From Linyphia triangularis (taxonomy: Eukaryota; Arthropoda; Arachnida; Araneae; Linyphiidae): DNA of 64,000 bases. The DNA lies in NCBI GenBank assembly GCA_963978545.1, contig OZ021722.1, positions 111,970,827 through 112,034,826 of the forward strand, written 5' to 3'. Positions 24,298 through 36,123 of the stretch are shown in pieces; position 1 is the first letter of the stretch, and every line of letters begins with the position of its first letter. A program made the translations under genes and the position numbers. The notes under the pieces are model-generated. The model was not told where the DNA came from and searched no databases. It was given only the letters and a program-made list of their open reading frames with translations.

Positions 24298-25070
24298 CAA
24301 TATAAGTAGACTTTGAAAATTTAAACATAAGTAGCTTTGGCCTTTTTAATGTGCCTTTGGCAAACAGAATGTTAAAATTTTAATGAGTTTTTTAATCAGT
24401 TTTTTAAAAATGTGTTTTTTATAAAGTAATTTCTAATGGGAGTACTGCTCTGGAATTTTGAACATATACAGTAATGGTCTTCTAGTTGTACTTTTGACAA
24501 ACATAATGTTTACATTTTTGTTAGTTTTTTATTTTTTTCATTTTCTTATAGTTTCTTTAATAATTGACTTCCAGCAAGCGTAAAATTCTGAAAATTCAAA
24601 CATAAGCAGTTTTGACCTTCTAATTTTGCTTTTCATAACAGAATGTTAAAATATTCTCATAGGGGTAAGGTAGGTTGTATAAACGGAGAAAAGTCTTGTT
24701 TTTTTTCTAGATGGTGGGGGAGAGGAAGAGGTTATGATAAGTAATAAGGGTTTACAAAACAATTGACTTTTTAGAGAACGAATCGAGCACATGCTTGCAC
24801 AGCAATGAACCTTTCTGCCAGCAAAAAGAAGCTGTGCTTGCATAGCGCTTGAGCTTGTGTTTACGTACTAAAGATTTTTTCCGTGAGCGAAGCGAACCTG
24901 TGTTTGCGTTGCAATGAAACTTTTACTGAATGTAGAAAGCTTGATTTTGCGTAGAAAAGAAGCTTTGAGCAAGCATAGCTAGCCTTGCTCACAAAGCATC
25001 AAAAGCTGGAACCTATACAAAATGAAGGGTGTCTGCAATGCATGAGGCAACTATCATATAGAAAAACTAG
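24298..25070 (+). mobile_element. Degraded Helitron 2 relative
   Basis: It shares 'aacataagtagctttggcct' units and the 'gagcgaagcgaac' tandem block with Helitron 2, and ends in CTAG at 25067-25070 where the next element starts. The 5' TC end and most of the interior are lost, and the GCACGGGT signature before the end has decayed. Confidence 0.7.
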
Positions 25071-25645
25071 GGGTTTTGGACATCGCACAACTTCAATTGC
25101 GCTTAACACTGAACACTGCATTTATATTTGCCATAAATTGGTGTAAAACACCGTTTTCATATTTTCATTAATTTTTTTTAAAGAAATATGTAGCTTGGCT
25201 ATAGAAATATTTTACCCCCCACCCCACCCCACATCCCAAAGTGGTGAATTTGGAGATATGCTTTTCGATAAATATTACATTATCCTGTCTCGTAAGTAAA
25301 ACACAGAAGAAACAGTCACTGATGAATACTCAAGAGAAGAGTCTGTGTTAATGACATTCGTTGTTCATCTTTTTACATCTTTATCGTATTTCTAAAAAGG
25401 AATTTCGGTAGTGGAGATGTTTAGATCACTTATAATAAATATAAGGATTATCGGAAAGTATATAGCTAAAATCACCATTTTGGAGAGTTTTTTTTTTTTT
25501 TTTAAACCCATACAAGAATTAACGCAAAAAATATCAGTAAACTGGCAATTTTTCTAAATGAATGATGAAAATATAATAACTGTAAATGACGCAAATCCAC
25601 TTCAGTATTATAGTGTAATTGAAAGTTGTGCGATGTTCCACACCC
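25071..25645. mobile_element. MITE with ~40-bp inverted ends, REP-A related
   Basis: The left end contains GGACATCGCACAACTTCAATT and the right end AATTGAAAGTTGTGCGATGT, an imperfect inverted pair. The interior (for example 25420-25500) resembles the REP-A sequence after 10020. The REP-A copy at 35745 ends in a similar 'gaaagttgtacgatgtttt', which suggests that REP-A and this MITE share termini. No gene. Confidence 0.7.
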
Positions 25646-26830
25646 TTAATTTCTTTTAATATGTATAAAAAAAAATTCTAAAATATTTATCGGAAGTAAT
25701 TTGAACTGTCATGTTCTAAGAAACAAGTTTTTTGCTTAACAGTTTTTAGAATGAAAATTTTTAGTTTGTAGAAAAGTTCATCCTCACACAGCTTCACGAT
25801 ATATTTCCTCTTGTTAAGAAGGAATTCGAATGTTAAGCCACTTTTGAAAAATCCTTATTAATAGGGTATAAAGAGAAGGATAAAATATAGAAAAATAAAA
25901 GTAAAGACGAAATAAGGAGTCACAGTCAGACCTCCTGATTTGTGTACATATTCAGGGGCAAACTTCTTGTCTTGTACTATTACTTCACGAAAATCGAAAT
26001 ACATGTTAAATCTCCCTATACCACTTTTCTAAGCCGCCAATCCTTGCTTTGAATCTAAACAAAAATTATTCGACTGATTACAAATTTGTAAGCTTGAACT
26101 AAAAATTGTATTTAATTCTCTGTCACTACCACGGAAGGAAAAAAGAGCAATTTTCCTTGACTACATTATCTAAATGAGAAAATTAAATATTTGTTTCATA
26201 TTTAGCAATCTCAGGTAACACAGCAATTGAAAAATGTCGTAACCAAGGCTTCTCGAAAATTGGACAAATTTAACCAAAACTCGAACATCGTTCCAAATAA
26301 CACGATAATTTTTTCTTTTTTTTCTTTTAAATAAATATGTCAAAAACATGTATTTTTTTCTTCCATCCATTCTTATAAATGAAATATTTCAATTTTAAAA
26401 TAGTGCATCAACATTTCAAATCTTCCATTATACTTTATCCAGCTTTGGACGAGATTAGCCAATAACTGTAACAAAGGTCGATTTATAACATTCTACATCA
26501 TGATTGGATGTACTAATATTTTGGAAGCAGTACGTAACTAAAGTCTAAGAGTAGAGAACTATTTATTACAATATAGAAAAAAAATTACATTAAATGTATC
26601 CGATACCTTAAAAAAAAATCAAATTCTGTTTCCATAATTTAAATATAATAATCCAACATTTCTTACCAATTAATAAAACTGATACAAAAGTATTTATACT
26701 CTTAAAAGTATATATTTTTTTTACTTATTTTTCCTTAAACATAGTTGTTAACTGTAACTAAACTTCAAAAACGCATATTTTATTCACACGGCTTTCTAAT
26801 TTCGACAACATTAAGAATGTCCAGGCGTTT
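25646..26830. other. hAT-3 interior, no feature recognised
   Basis: AT-rich sequence with short open frames on both strands (for example 26170-26370 minus) that carry no family motif. Confidence 0.45.
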
Positions 26831-27859
26831 TAACTATACTCATGTCTATAAATTAAGGATAATTAAGTTTTTCTCTAATAATTTCTCAGTGGAGGAGCAT
26901 AGATACATGAAATTCACATCAAAGAGACACCTTTATGTAACACATCGATAAGTAAAACAACTCAGCCGCAAATTGAAATGCAAAGTGTACAGTGTGGGGA
27001 ATAGGCAAAAGAATGGAGTATCATTAGTAGGGATGGAATGGATATCCGGCAAATATCCCATATCCGGCATATCCGGCTGATTTTTCAATATCCGAAACCC
27101 TGTCGGATATCCGATTTGAAATACCGGACATCCGATAATTTCATTCGGATATCCGGCTGTATATCCGACCACCAGGTATCCACAAGAAATAATTTTTAAA
27201 AAAAAATAATGATCTTTTTCGGACAAAGGAAACACCGCATCCTACACTTTTTTTTTTAATTTTTTTCTTTCTTGGACATAAATTGTAGTCAAATTAGAAA
27301 ACGAAAACAGAAAGAGACGCCGTATTATTGACGCCGAGTTGATAAGCATAAACCATTCCTCCAATCTTTTTCCATACACATCCTTCATACGTGTTTTGCA
27401 ATATGTTCTTTTCATTTCAAGTTTATGATCTGATTAATTCCAGATGTTATATTTGAATGTTTCTCCGTAAAACTCGAACCGAAATACTAATAAATAGTAC
27501 TTTTTTTCCATAACATAAGTGACTTAAGAGTTTTAGTTATTCTCACTTCCTCCTTTTTTTCTGACATTTGCTAGCGAGTAAAAAGCAATAAATAGTCAAT
27601 GCGCAATCCTCAATGCTTTTTTTTTCTTTCTATCGACGATAATACCCTACCCCTTTATGCTGTGAATGGTATGGTCTAATTTCTGATTTTTCATTGGCAG
27701 AAGTTGAAAGCTGGTGTATTTTTTCTGACGTAAAATGAAGTATTGTAATTTTTAGGTCTTTAAAGCAGCGCCACAATGTGGAATTATATTTAGCTCTCTA
27801 AAATGCCTTGAATTTTAGTTTTCTCCAATTACAATCCAATTTATAATTTTTAATAATGG

Positions 27860-29021
27860 CTCATTTAAAATCACCCATTTGGAAGTATTTTAAAATTAAT
27901 GGGAAATGACGAAAGCAAAGCCCTATGTGTTACTTGCTCCACAGAATCGTTTAAAAAATGTGCGCGGCAAAAGCCCAAAATCCTTTTCCACAAAACCCTT
28001 ATGGAACCATTTAATGAGTGTGCATAAGGAAATTCACCGAAACTTTAAAGACTCAATAAATGCATCAAATATTGATTAACAAGAAAAAACAATTAATCAA
28101 AACAAGAAATGCACGCAGACAACATTGGAATAGAAATTATTTGTACCAAAATTGTGGAATTTAGATGATCCTAAAACAAAAGCCTTAACCACAAAAATAT
28201 GTAAGTACTAATTTTGTTTGTTTATATTAAATATATATTTTAAATATAGTATAACATAATGTTGATGAATTTTGGGTTCGAAATTTTTTAAGTTTATATT
28301 TAAAGACGAAATATTCCGATAGATTCAATTGGTAAATTCCTAGTTCACGTTTATGGGTTGGCGCACTTTTGAAAAGTTGGCGACAAAGCCAGAATGTCGC
28401 CAATTCGGAATTCCAATATGAAAAATTGAGAAACGAACCAGCTCCATGATTTGTGGTATAGGAACGTTGAAGCCAAAACGCGTCAATAAAAAAAATGGGG
28501 TTGCCAAATTTAGAACTGTATCGCCTATAAAACCGCGCCAAATCGGCTTGGCGATATTTTAACGTCAACTAGGAATAGACCGATCCAATTTAAGTTTTCT
28601 ACGAGATTTCTTTAAATCCGTAATGTTTTAGGTGCATTACAAAAAAAAAATAGACTTCAATTTCATAAAATATTTAAAATAAATCTTTTATTATTAACAA
28701 ATGCCTCCATTATAATTTTGTAATCATTTATCAATTATAAACAATGCATGAAGTAAATTGAAAGTAGCTATATTTTGCACTTCAACATTGTAAAAAAAAA
28801 AAATTAATATAATTTTAGGTGAGTTAATGGCTCTTGATGCTGAACCATTCTCCATTGTGAATAGAGAAGGCTTTGGTCAGTTATTAAAATACCTAGCTCC
28901 TCGTTATCCGCTTCCAAATAGAAATTATTTTCGTGATAAAGCCCTGCCAGAACTATATGAAAAACTAAAAGTATCAATATTACAAGATATAAATCAGCAA
29001 CAAAGATCACTCATCAACTAA
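27860..29021 (+). pseudogene. BED-finger (ZBED-type) hAT transposase, broken
   Basis: Around 27868-28080 three shifted frames read SPIWKYFKING, then NDESKALCVTCS, then LWNHLMSVHKEIH. Together these give the W-Y-F, C-x2-C and H-x4-H pattern of a BED zinc finger broken by frameshifts. About 740 bp later, 28827-29021 encodes ALDAEPFSIVNREGFGQLLK and continues through RYPLPNRNYF, the segment after the BED finger in ZBED1-like hAT transposases, ending in a stop after QRSLIN. An AG precedes this part at about 28819 after a T-rich tract, so it may have been a second exon. The catalytic region is absent. Confidence 0.75.
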
Positions 29022-29046
29022 AGTTTAAATAAAAAAAATTAACTCA

Positions 29047-29155
29047 CCCTAATAGCACACATCCTCCCAGAGAGGTCCCTAGGAAGTCCCCAGTCATACC
29101 CGGGACTACGAATGACTTCCCAGGGACCTCCTTGGGAGGATGTGTGCTATTAGGG
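29047..29155. mobile_element. 109-bp foldback MITE
   Basis: The perfect outer inverted repeat is CCCTAATAGCACACATCCTC and its inverse, with a nearly perfect inner pair (GAGGTCCCT...GGAAGTC and GACTTCC...AGGGACCTC). The whole unit could fold into one long hairpin. No target duplication is convincing. It sits exactly against the SINE-like segment that starts at 29156. Confidence 0.85.
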
Positions 29156-29424
29156 CAGTGGCGCGACAGCCCGTGTGGACTAAGGCCTGCTGGGCCCAGC
29201 TCAGCTTTCTCGACTGTGGCATTTGTGTGTCACATAGCAGATGTTTCAGTCAGATGGTCATTCTGACGCCGAACCCCAGTGTTTAGTTCCCATGCATGGT
29301 CCATGGATGCATGGTCCTCCTCAGTTTATTTCTTTCAGGTATAAACAGCTAAGTCAACCTTGCCCAGTCCGCGAATCAAACCATGGACCTGTGGCATGCA
29401 GTGCGGTGCGCTAACCACTAATTA
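29156..29424 (-). repeat. tRNA-derived SINE-like segment, second copy
   Basis: Inverse counterpart of 8976-9215. Read on the minus strand it has TTAGTGGTTAGCGCACC (A-box-like), then GGTTTGATTC (B-box-like), and ends at GTCGCGCCACTG. The A-box region here (GCGCACC) is closer to tRNA consensus than in the first copy. Confidence 0.5.
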
Positions 29425-29680
29425 TAATTTACTTAATACTTCATATCATGACCATTTTTTTCGTATAGCATATCGTATAACTATCGTTTTTAGTATATAG
29501 ACCGAATATCCGGCCGGATATCCGGCGAAATCCGTTTCGGATATCCGTATCCGGTAGACATGGTACCCCGGATATCCGAAATCCGGTATCCGGCAAAACT
29601 CACATACGTTCCACTAATACAGATGCATTTACATTAAAAATCACGCAACTCATTAAGTTGACTTGACTTTTCGTTGTCTT

Positions 29681-29971
29681 TTAGTGTGAGATATGATATC
29701 CTCTGTCATCAGTGCCTACTTGCACTGTATTCTCATACTTAACGTGAGTTTCTTGAGGAATTCTAGTGGATAAATTGTTCGTCCCACATTTTGAACTATT
29801 TGCAAGTGATGTAAAGTTCTCAATGCATTCAATCTTTACACAATGCATTATCTTGATGACATTTGGATTAGAGGAGTGATCTGGCTTACTTATAGGGACG
29901 ATATTCATATTTTTTAATCGTTTATCCAAAGCAAAAGCGGGATAAAATTTGCCATAAGTATCAATAAACAC
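29681..29971 (-). CDS. Unrecognised open frame in palindrome P arm
   Basis: A 96-codon minus-strand frame (starting MFIDTYGKFYPAFALDKRLK) lies wholly within one arm of palindrome P. The opposite arm (30395-30720, plus strand) keeps several similar peptides (GKFYPTFALDKRLK, SSNPN, IMHCVKI, KCG) but has stops. That pattern suggests that a coding ancestor was duplicated with the arm. I do not recognise the family. It may be a fragment of the transposon's own protein, or it may be chance. Confidence 0.3.
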   Translation of the reverse strand: MFIDTYGKFYPAFALDKRLKNMNIVPISKPDHSSNPNVIKIMHCVKIECIENFTSLANSSKCGTNNLSTRIPQETHVKYENTVQVGTDDRGYHISH

Positions 29972-30960
29972 GATTTAGAAACCGATATTTCACCATTAAA
30001 GATTTGTAGAGATTAAGTTAACGTAATTAAAGTGAAAAAGTCGAATTAATTATTTTTTGCTCTCTTGAGGAGCTTATTGAACCAATTTAACTTTATTGCA
30101 CCTAAAGACCAAATCCTTTTTAACATCAGATACTGTGTACTGAAACTTATTTTTTCAGTCTCATGAAATAATATTGGACTTCAGAGGATCTGTAAAAAGG
30201 TGAGAACATGATATTTTAAGGTAAATTCCAATTAAAGAAAAAAGATTTGATGAAAACGAGTTTTTGTCTTTATGTTCAATACGTTGTATTTGTTTAAAAA
30301 ACTCTCCAAGATCATAAAAGATAATTAAATCCCACTTTTTCACTATAACTAAGTTAACTTGATCTAGACAAGTCTTTGATTGTGAAACATCAGTTCCTAA
30401 ATCGTGTTTATTAACACTTATGGCAAATTTTATCCCACTTTTGCTTTGGATAAACGATTAAAAATATGAATATCGCCCCTATAACTAAGCTAGATTACTC
30501 CTCTAATCCAAACTTCATGAAACATGCGTGGGCCGCTTGTTTCTACATTATGCATTGTGTAAAGATTTAATGTATTGGGAACTTTCCATCACTTGCAAAC
30601 AATTTAAAATGTGGGGTGAGCAATTTAGTCACTAGAAATCATCAAGAAATTCATGTTAAGTATGAGAATACATTGCCATGTAAACACTGATGACAAAGGA
30701 TATCATATCTCACACTAAAAGTCAATGACTAGCCAAGTGAACTCTATGAGTTGCGTGATTTTTAATGTAAATTCATTTGTATAACTGCACACTAATGGTT
30801 CTCCATTCTTTTACATATGCCCCCACTGTACATTTTGCATTTCAATATGTTACATACAGATGTGTCTTTGATGTAAATTTCATGTGTCTATGCTGCTCCA
30901 CTACAAAGTTATTTTAGACCAACACTGAATTATTATTAATTCTTAATTTATAGACATTTG

Positions 30961-32175
30961 TGTTTTATATTTAAAATCGTTTTATTTATCCAACTTTTTT
31001 CCCCCAACAATATAAATATATACTAAATAGATATATGCATTCAAGTTTTCTATTTATGCCACTTTTTTTTTTTTTTTTTAATTCTCAATTTTTTTTTATG
31101 CATCTTTGGGGAGAAATCGATATATATAAATATATATGTATTTAAAAAAACTGAAAAGTAAAAAAGTAAAAATTCTAAAATCGTTAAAAATGTTTTAAAC
31201 ATTTATATTTTTGGATAAATAATTTAATAATTTTAAATACTAAGGAGTATTTGTTATCTATGCACAACGAAAAAAAAAAGTTTTGGAAAGTGTAATTTCA
31301 AAAATAATAAGCTAGTAAAAGATCAAAAAAGTTTCAAAAGTTTGGTACTATATAACATACTCGATACCATAAAATGTTGGTATGCTTTTTTTTTAATTTT
31401 ATATCCAATGGTTGCATTAGAAAGATTTTAAAATATTAAAAACTTCAAACACTTTTAATAAAATAATATTTTTTCATTTGTATTTAATAACTAAAGTTGT
31501 AATCGTACAAATTACCATTAATTTCAAGTAAAAATAGTAAATAAAATTTATAATTATTTGAAACATATATCAAATTGGTAAATGTTTGTAAATTTTGTTT
31601 ACTACTCCTTATAATATAAAGTGTTTCATTATATTTATAATCAAATAATGTTTGCTTTGTAAGATACAATATATAAATAATATCCAAGGCATAATTATGG
31701 ATTTAAAGTCATACAAAAATTTTCGTAATGTTGTAATGTTTTATGTTAAATGTATTAAATATAATGGTATCTTCATTTGAATTCTAATCGAAAAGATTAG
31801 ATCAAGAATGACTTTATTTTCGCATCATTATATTTCCAGTATTTTACGCACAAACTGATAACATGGAACACAAATAAAAGCAAAATATAAAACGATAATT
31901 GTATTTAAAATGGTATTTCCGGAATGAATACGAACTTGACGCATGCCGAAAAACATGAATGCGTACAAAAATGTGTTAGTATTCAAGAATAAAATAACGT
32001 GACTTTGCGAAAGGAAAAGTAAGGCGAATTGAAAATCTGTATGTAAAATAACACTACCGAAATAAAACACTCTGCTGACTAAACCCTGACCTATGAAACG
32101 TCCTTGAAGGTCACGACTAAACCCCCACTAACCACTTTTACCGCCAAACCTCCTCCGAGCTATTAAGTTTCGCCA
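30961..32175. other. hAT-3 interior, no feature recognised
   Basis: AT-rich with a T run at 31063-31079 and short unassignable open frames (31484-31687, 31828-32070, both minus). Confidence 0.45.
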
Positions 32176-32395
32176 AATTTGTAAGATTCTAACGAATAGT
32201 TTCTAATGAAAAGACTTCTGACCAAAAAACTTCTGGTGACTTCCATTCTGTCCAAACTATTCTAATGAAATAACATTCTAACCATTTTATGTATGTCCAA
32301 ATTAATTCTGATGAAAACCTGTTCTGATGAGCGTTTTTCTAACGAGTAAATTCTGGCGAGCTCCGTTCGGTCGAAAAAAATTCGGTCCACTCGGT
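32176..32395. repeat. Subterminal inverted repeat of hAT-3, right arm
   Basis: Inverse of 21330-21530; it contains 'ttctgatgagc', 'ttctaacgag', 'ttctggcgagc' and ends 'ggtcgaaaaaaattcggtcc'. It is followed by the GC-richer terminus CCAGCACGGGCCTG. Confidence 0.7.
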
Positions 32396-32478
32396 ATACA
32401 CGCTGCATAGTGCTGGCGCCCTCTGGCCAAAGCCGTCCACCGCCCTAACAAAGGGTCCAGCACGGGCCTGAGTTTAAC

Positions 32479-33290
32479 TCTCCCTTAGCTTTTGTGCCAA
32501 AAAAATACACAACGAGATATATTTTACTATTCAAAGAATATCAAGTAATTCAATTTAAAACTGTTGAACTGGTCAATATAACAATACCTTCAATTTTGTT
32601 TGCAAAATTGTAAATATTGTACTTTCAAAGGTTTTGTCACATTTTATTAACTTTTATATAAACCAAATTTATTTTGCATGAATTAATAATTAAAATATCA
32701 GTGACTGAAATATTAGTAGCATTACTGATGACTTTAAAATATATATATATATTTTTCAATTACTTTTAAAACTTATTTGTTGTTGTAAGCAAGCATTTTT
32801 TTAATAGTTTTTTGTCTTTCATGTATATGTGATTTGTATTTTAATTCTTAAATTCATGTAATATTTAACGAAAAATTTTTTCTGTGCATATGCTGCAGAA
32901 TTTTTAATCGAGTTATTAGATTTGTATAGTTTGTAACTCGTAAATCTTTATTTTCTTTTTCTTTTGTACAGAATAGTGATTGAGCAATATCGGTTTTTAT
33001 AGTTTCACATATTTTATGTAATTGGTATTTTGGTTAGTTGGTTTGTACGCTCAAAGACCTATTTTTATGTCCAATGACAGCTAATCAGGCCGGGACCTAC
33101 AGCTTAACGAAATTTGGTATTTTAATTTACTATTATAATGTCAAACAGAATTTTAAAGCATTGCTTAACTCATTAAGGACCTTATAATTAGGTAGTTTCA
33201 AGTTCCTACAGTGCTAGCTAAAAGTACTAAAAAAATCTGACCCTATCAGCTTTACTGTGCATAAAATGATGTGGGATGTTGAAAATATTG
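32479..33290 (-). repeat. H-long core block, inverse of H1 1612-4380 without the Helitron
   Basis: The block matches H1 in inverse orientation but runs continuously where H1 has the Helitron (the junction is in the TATATATA tract at 32739-32753). It thus supplies the Helitron empty site. Similarity to H1 stops near 33290, at the position of the H1 internal deletion. Confidence 0.88.
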
Positions 33291-34081
33291 ATAATTTATC
33301 TTACATTAAAATAATTTCAGCTTCAAAGTTGTTGAACTTAAACATTTCGCCCGATCAACATTTTAGCTCATTTTAAAATGTTCTTAAGTATTCTTAATCT
33401 AATAAAAATATTAAATATTTATAACATTTTTTATTGCATTTTTAATGCGATTAGGTTATATGGAGACAAAAAGTTGTGCTCCATACGTCTGTTCTTTTAT
33501 CTTTGAATCCCGGAATAAAATTAAGCCCCTCCCCCTTTTCTCCAACTAAAGTTGCAAACAATGTCCGCCTCTGAAAGCAATCTCACATAATCGCACTGCT
33601 ATTGTTTGACCTCAAAAACTCCACCGCCCTCTCCCCCCCCCCCGTATTTTTCGACCTTCTTGCAATTTTCGTTAAAAACAAAATCCTTATTTTAAGTTAT
33701 ATTGCTACATAGTTGCATGTTATAAGTTGCATCGCTCGATTGGTCATAGTATGAACATTGGATAGCGAATGAAATATTTCTTAATTTTGCTGAGCAATTA
33801 TTCCCAGGGTTGTTTTCTCATTTCTGGAAAGTGGTTTAGTTCTAATTTTAGAATTCCTTGAAACATTTCTTGCCTCATTTTTTTTTTTTTTTTAAATGGG
33901 TTTTGTAGGCAAAACAAATAAAAAGTCTACAGGCAGCCAATTGAAAGTAGAGTGAACTTTTGTCAAATACTATAAGCACATTTTTATATATAAAAGAAGA
34001 GATTGAAAGGAAACTTCTTATCTTTCTGGAGCAAAAGCAGGGGTTTTTTTTAAGCAAATGACTTTGAAAAGATTTTCACAG
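33291..34081. other. H-long core sequence absent from H1, no gene seen
   Basis: AT-rich with C/T homopolymers near 33630 and 33879. The 33875-34057 open frame (minus) has no motif. Confidence 0.5.
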
Positions 34082-35049
34082 TTAAGGGGGTCCAGTACCG
34101 AAATTTCTTCAAAAATCCCAAAATTTTTTCCGGATTTTAAAAAATAGTTCATACATTCCTGAAGAGAATGATGTTTTTATCTTATTCCTCCGGTGATTAG
34201 AACACCACAAAATTACCTGTGATTTAAACATCACTAATGGGCGTAACACCTTGAAGCGTCTGCTAAAAGTGCGTTTTTCGAGCACTAGTGTTTTTCACAG
34301 ATGTTGCATATTCAAATCGATATATCTCCAGAAGGTGTCGTGACAAAAGCCTACAGTGACATTTGCCAACAGTGACAAAAACCAACGTTTTAGCTGTCAA
34401 GGGGAACCGACCCCTTACTTTTAGGGACCGTCCACATATATTTTTACCAACCTCATTGAGTTAAGCTGCTATGTTTTGTTGGAAAGCAGTGATACTAAAT
34501 ACTAATTGTTATTTAGGTCACAAATTCAGAAAAGGTTTCAAACAAAATACAGTTATCATTCTTGTGATTTTCTTTTATTTAAATATTTGTGATATTTTTG
34601 CCTACACAAATGGTGCAATTTGTATGTATATTGCTTTAAAAGTTCCTAAAATAAAAGCATTATCGAAAAAAGATTCTAATTTAAAATTGCATTGTCGGAA
34701 AAAGATTCTAATTTAAAATTACATTATCCAAATATTGTGACAAAAAAAATTACCATTACCTTAAATTTTAAGTGTAATATAATAAAGTTTAAATAACTAA
34801 GTAATAATGTTTTTACATTCTGTAAAAAACATCTATTACTTATTGAAGCGAACTACACTTAATGAAATTTCATAAATTTAAACTAGACAAACAAACCATT
34901 CAAAAAGAAGTTCCATAGTGTTTCAATAGCCATTAGAGTATATGCTTTTTTAAAGACACGTAATTTAGTACTAATGTGTGAAGAACGAGTATTTATCCGT
35001 ATTATTTATCATTTTTTCATATCTTAAAAAGAAGTCAAAATAATAATTT

Positions 35050-35745
35050 TTACTTTCAATTATCCATATGTATACATAGGGTAATGAAAGTATAGTATTC
35101 GGTAACGTTTCTCGACGTTTTGGAACATCCTGATTTCAAAAAAGTGATTTAGAAAAAATGTCTGTCTGTGTGTATGTGGTCAGCATACCTTCCCGAACAA
35201 ATTGACCTACGATGTTCAAATTTGGTGTGCGTGTTGGTGGTGGCCGTGGGACCTACCATTATAATTCTTCGTCAAAATCGCGCATGCGTATAAGATAGTT
35301 GTCATTGAAAAAATCATGTTTTTCCGTAATTGCTAAAAAACGGCTCAAACGATTTTGATTGAAATTGTTGTGGTAATGCCTCTTACGGTGTTTTAAACAC
35401 CCCTACCTCCGAAGTTCCCGTAAAAATGCAATAAAAACGTAAGAAGTTGAAAAACGAGTATATTTAACACAGAGCTCTCTGCCCTTGAGCGTTGCCCATC
35501 AACGACTGATTTTTATGAGTCTTTCGCACAAGAAAGGAAAATGTAATGTCTAATGAATTAAATCACCAATTTTGCCACTTTGGAATTCTCCCCCCTCCCC
35601 CCAATCCCCCATGCAAAAATTATCGTCAAATTGGCCATTTTCTTTCAATGGGTGAAAATATGAAAACGGTAAGTAACACTATGTTAAATTTTTATGCGAT
35701 GGCCAATATTTTAGTGTAAATGAAAGTTGTACGATGTTTTACACC
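35050..35745 (+). repeat. REP-A copy 3 (uninterrupted)
   Basis: It runs from 'ttttactttcaattatcc' to 'gaaagttgtacgatgtttt'. This copy reads continuously through both the site where H-long is inserted in copy 2 and the site where the TAGGGATGG hAT is inserted in copy 1, so it serves as the empty-site reference. Confidence 0.8.
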
Positions 35746-36123
35746 TCTAGTTTATGTTAGTATCTGTTTGGCTGTTTGCAAGTCAGAAAAGTAAAAACAA
35801 TGGGGCAACATTTTAATAGGACTTAAATTATTTGAGTCATAAATAGTGAAGTATATTAATTTTCCTGACTGGAACTCCAATAGGAAATTATTTTAAATTA
35901 CCGTGTTCAATCATGTAAAGACGCTTACATACAACTTTTGCATTACTACTTCGAGCTAAAAGCATAGAATTTAAAATATACAGATATTTGGTACCCTTGA
36001 ACCCATGATACTTGTCCGAGCATGGACCAAAACCATAACTAAATTTCCTTTGCAGAATTTTTTTTTTTATTATTATTATTTTAATAATACAAATGGTATC
36101 ACAGCAATCGTTATGAAAGGGTT

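Larger units (their letters stand above)
27028..29614 (-). mobile_element. TAGGGATGG hAT, longer copy with transposase relics
   Basis: The left end TAGGGATGGAATGGATATCC matches the element at 8772, and GGATATCC/CCGGATA subterminal arrays occur on both sides. The right terminus is damaged (CGTTCCACTA instead of CGTTCCATCCCTA). The insertion site is supported by the undamaged inverse arm of palindrome P, which reads CCATTAGTGTGCAG across the site. Relative to 8772-9984 it is inverted and retains an extra ~1.5 kb with BED-finger and hAT core remnants, a 109-bp foldback MITE and the SINE-like segment. Confidence 0.85.
26831..30960. mobile_element. Palindromic element P, left arm split by a hAT
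   Basis: The outer segment 26831-27027 is the inverse of 30790-30960, and 29614-30000 is the inverse of 30395-30785. Removing the hAT at 27028-29614 therefore restores two arms of about 570 bp around a central ~390-bp spacer. Shared words include 'aaaagaatggag', 'ttacattaaaaatcacgcaa' and 'gtgtgagatatgatatcc'. A third fragment of the arm lies at 7925-8010. Superfamily unknown. Confidence 0.8.
19805..32470 (+). mobile_element. hAT-3: 12.7-kb hAT composite (CAGGCCCGTGCTGG ends)
   Basis: The inverted ends are CAGGCCCGTGCTGG and CCAGCACGGGCCTG. Flanking 8-mers AGTATAAC (19797-19804) and AGTTTAAC (32471-32478) differ at one base, consistent with an aged hAT duplication. The H1 sequence near 4365 (GAGAGTTATACTGC) is the empty site in inverse. 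The element contains a hAT C-terminal coding remnant, a 148-bp array, an inverted subterminal repeat (21330-21530 against 32176-32395), a foldback element, a Helitron remnant, a MITE and a palindrome split by a BED-finger hAT. The large size is the result of nesting. Confidence 0.85.

Noticed and set aside
28227..28568. 113-codon open frame on the minus strand
   Set aside because: It lies between the two parts of the plus-strand BED-hAT pseudogene and shows no motif; treated as chance.
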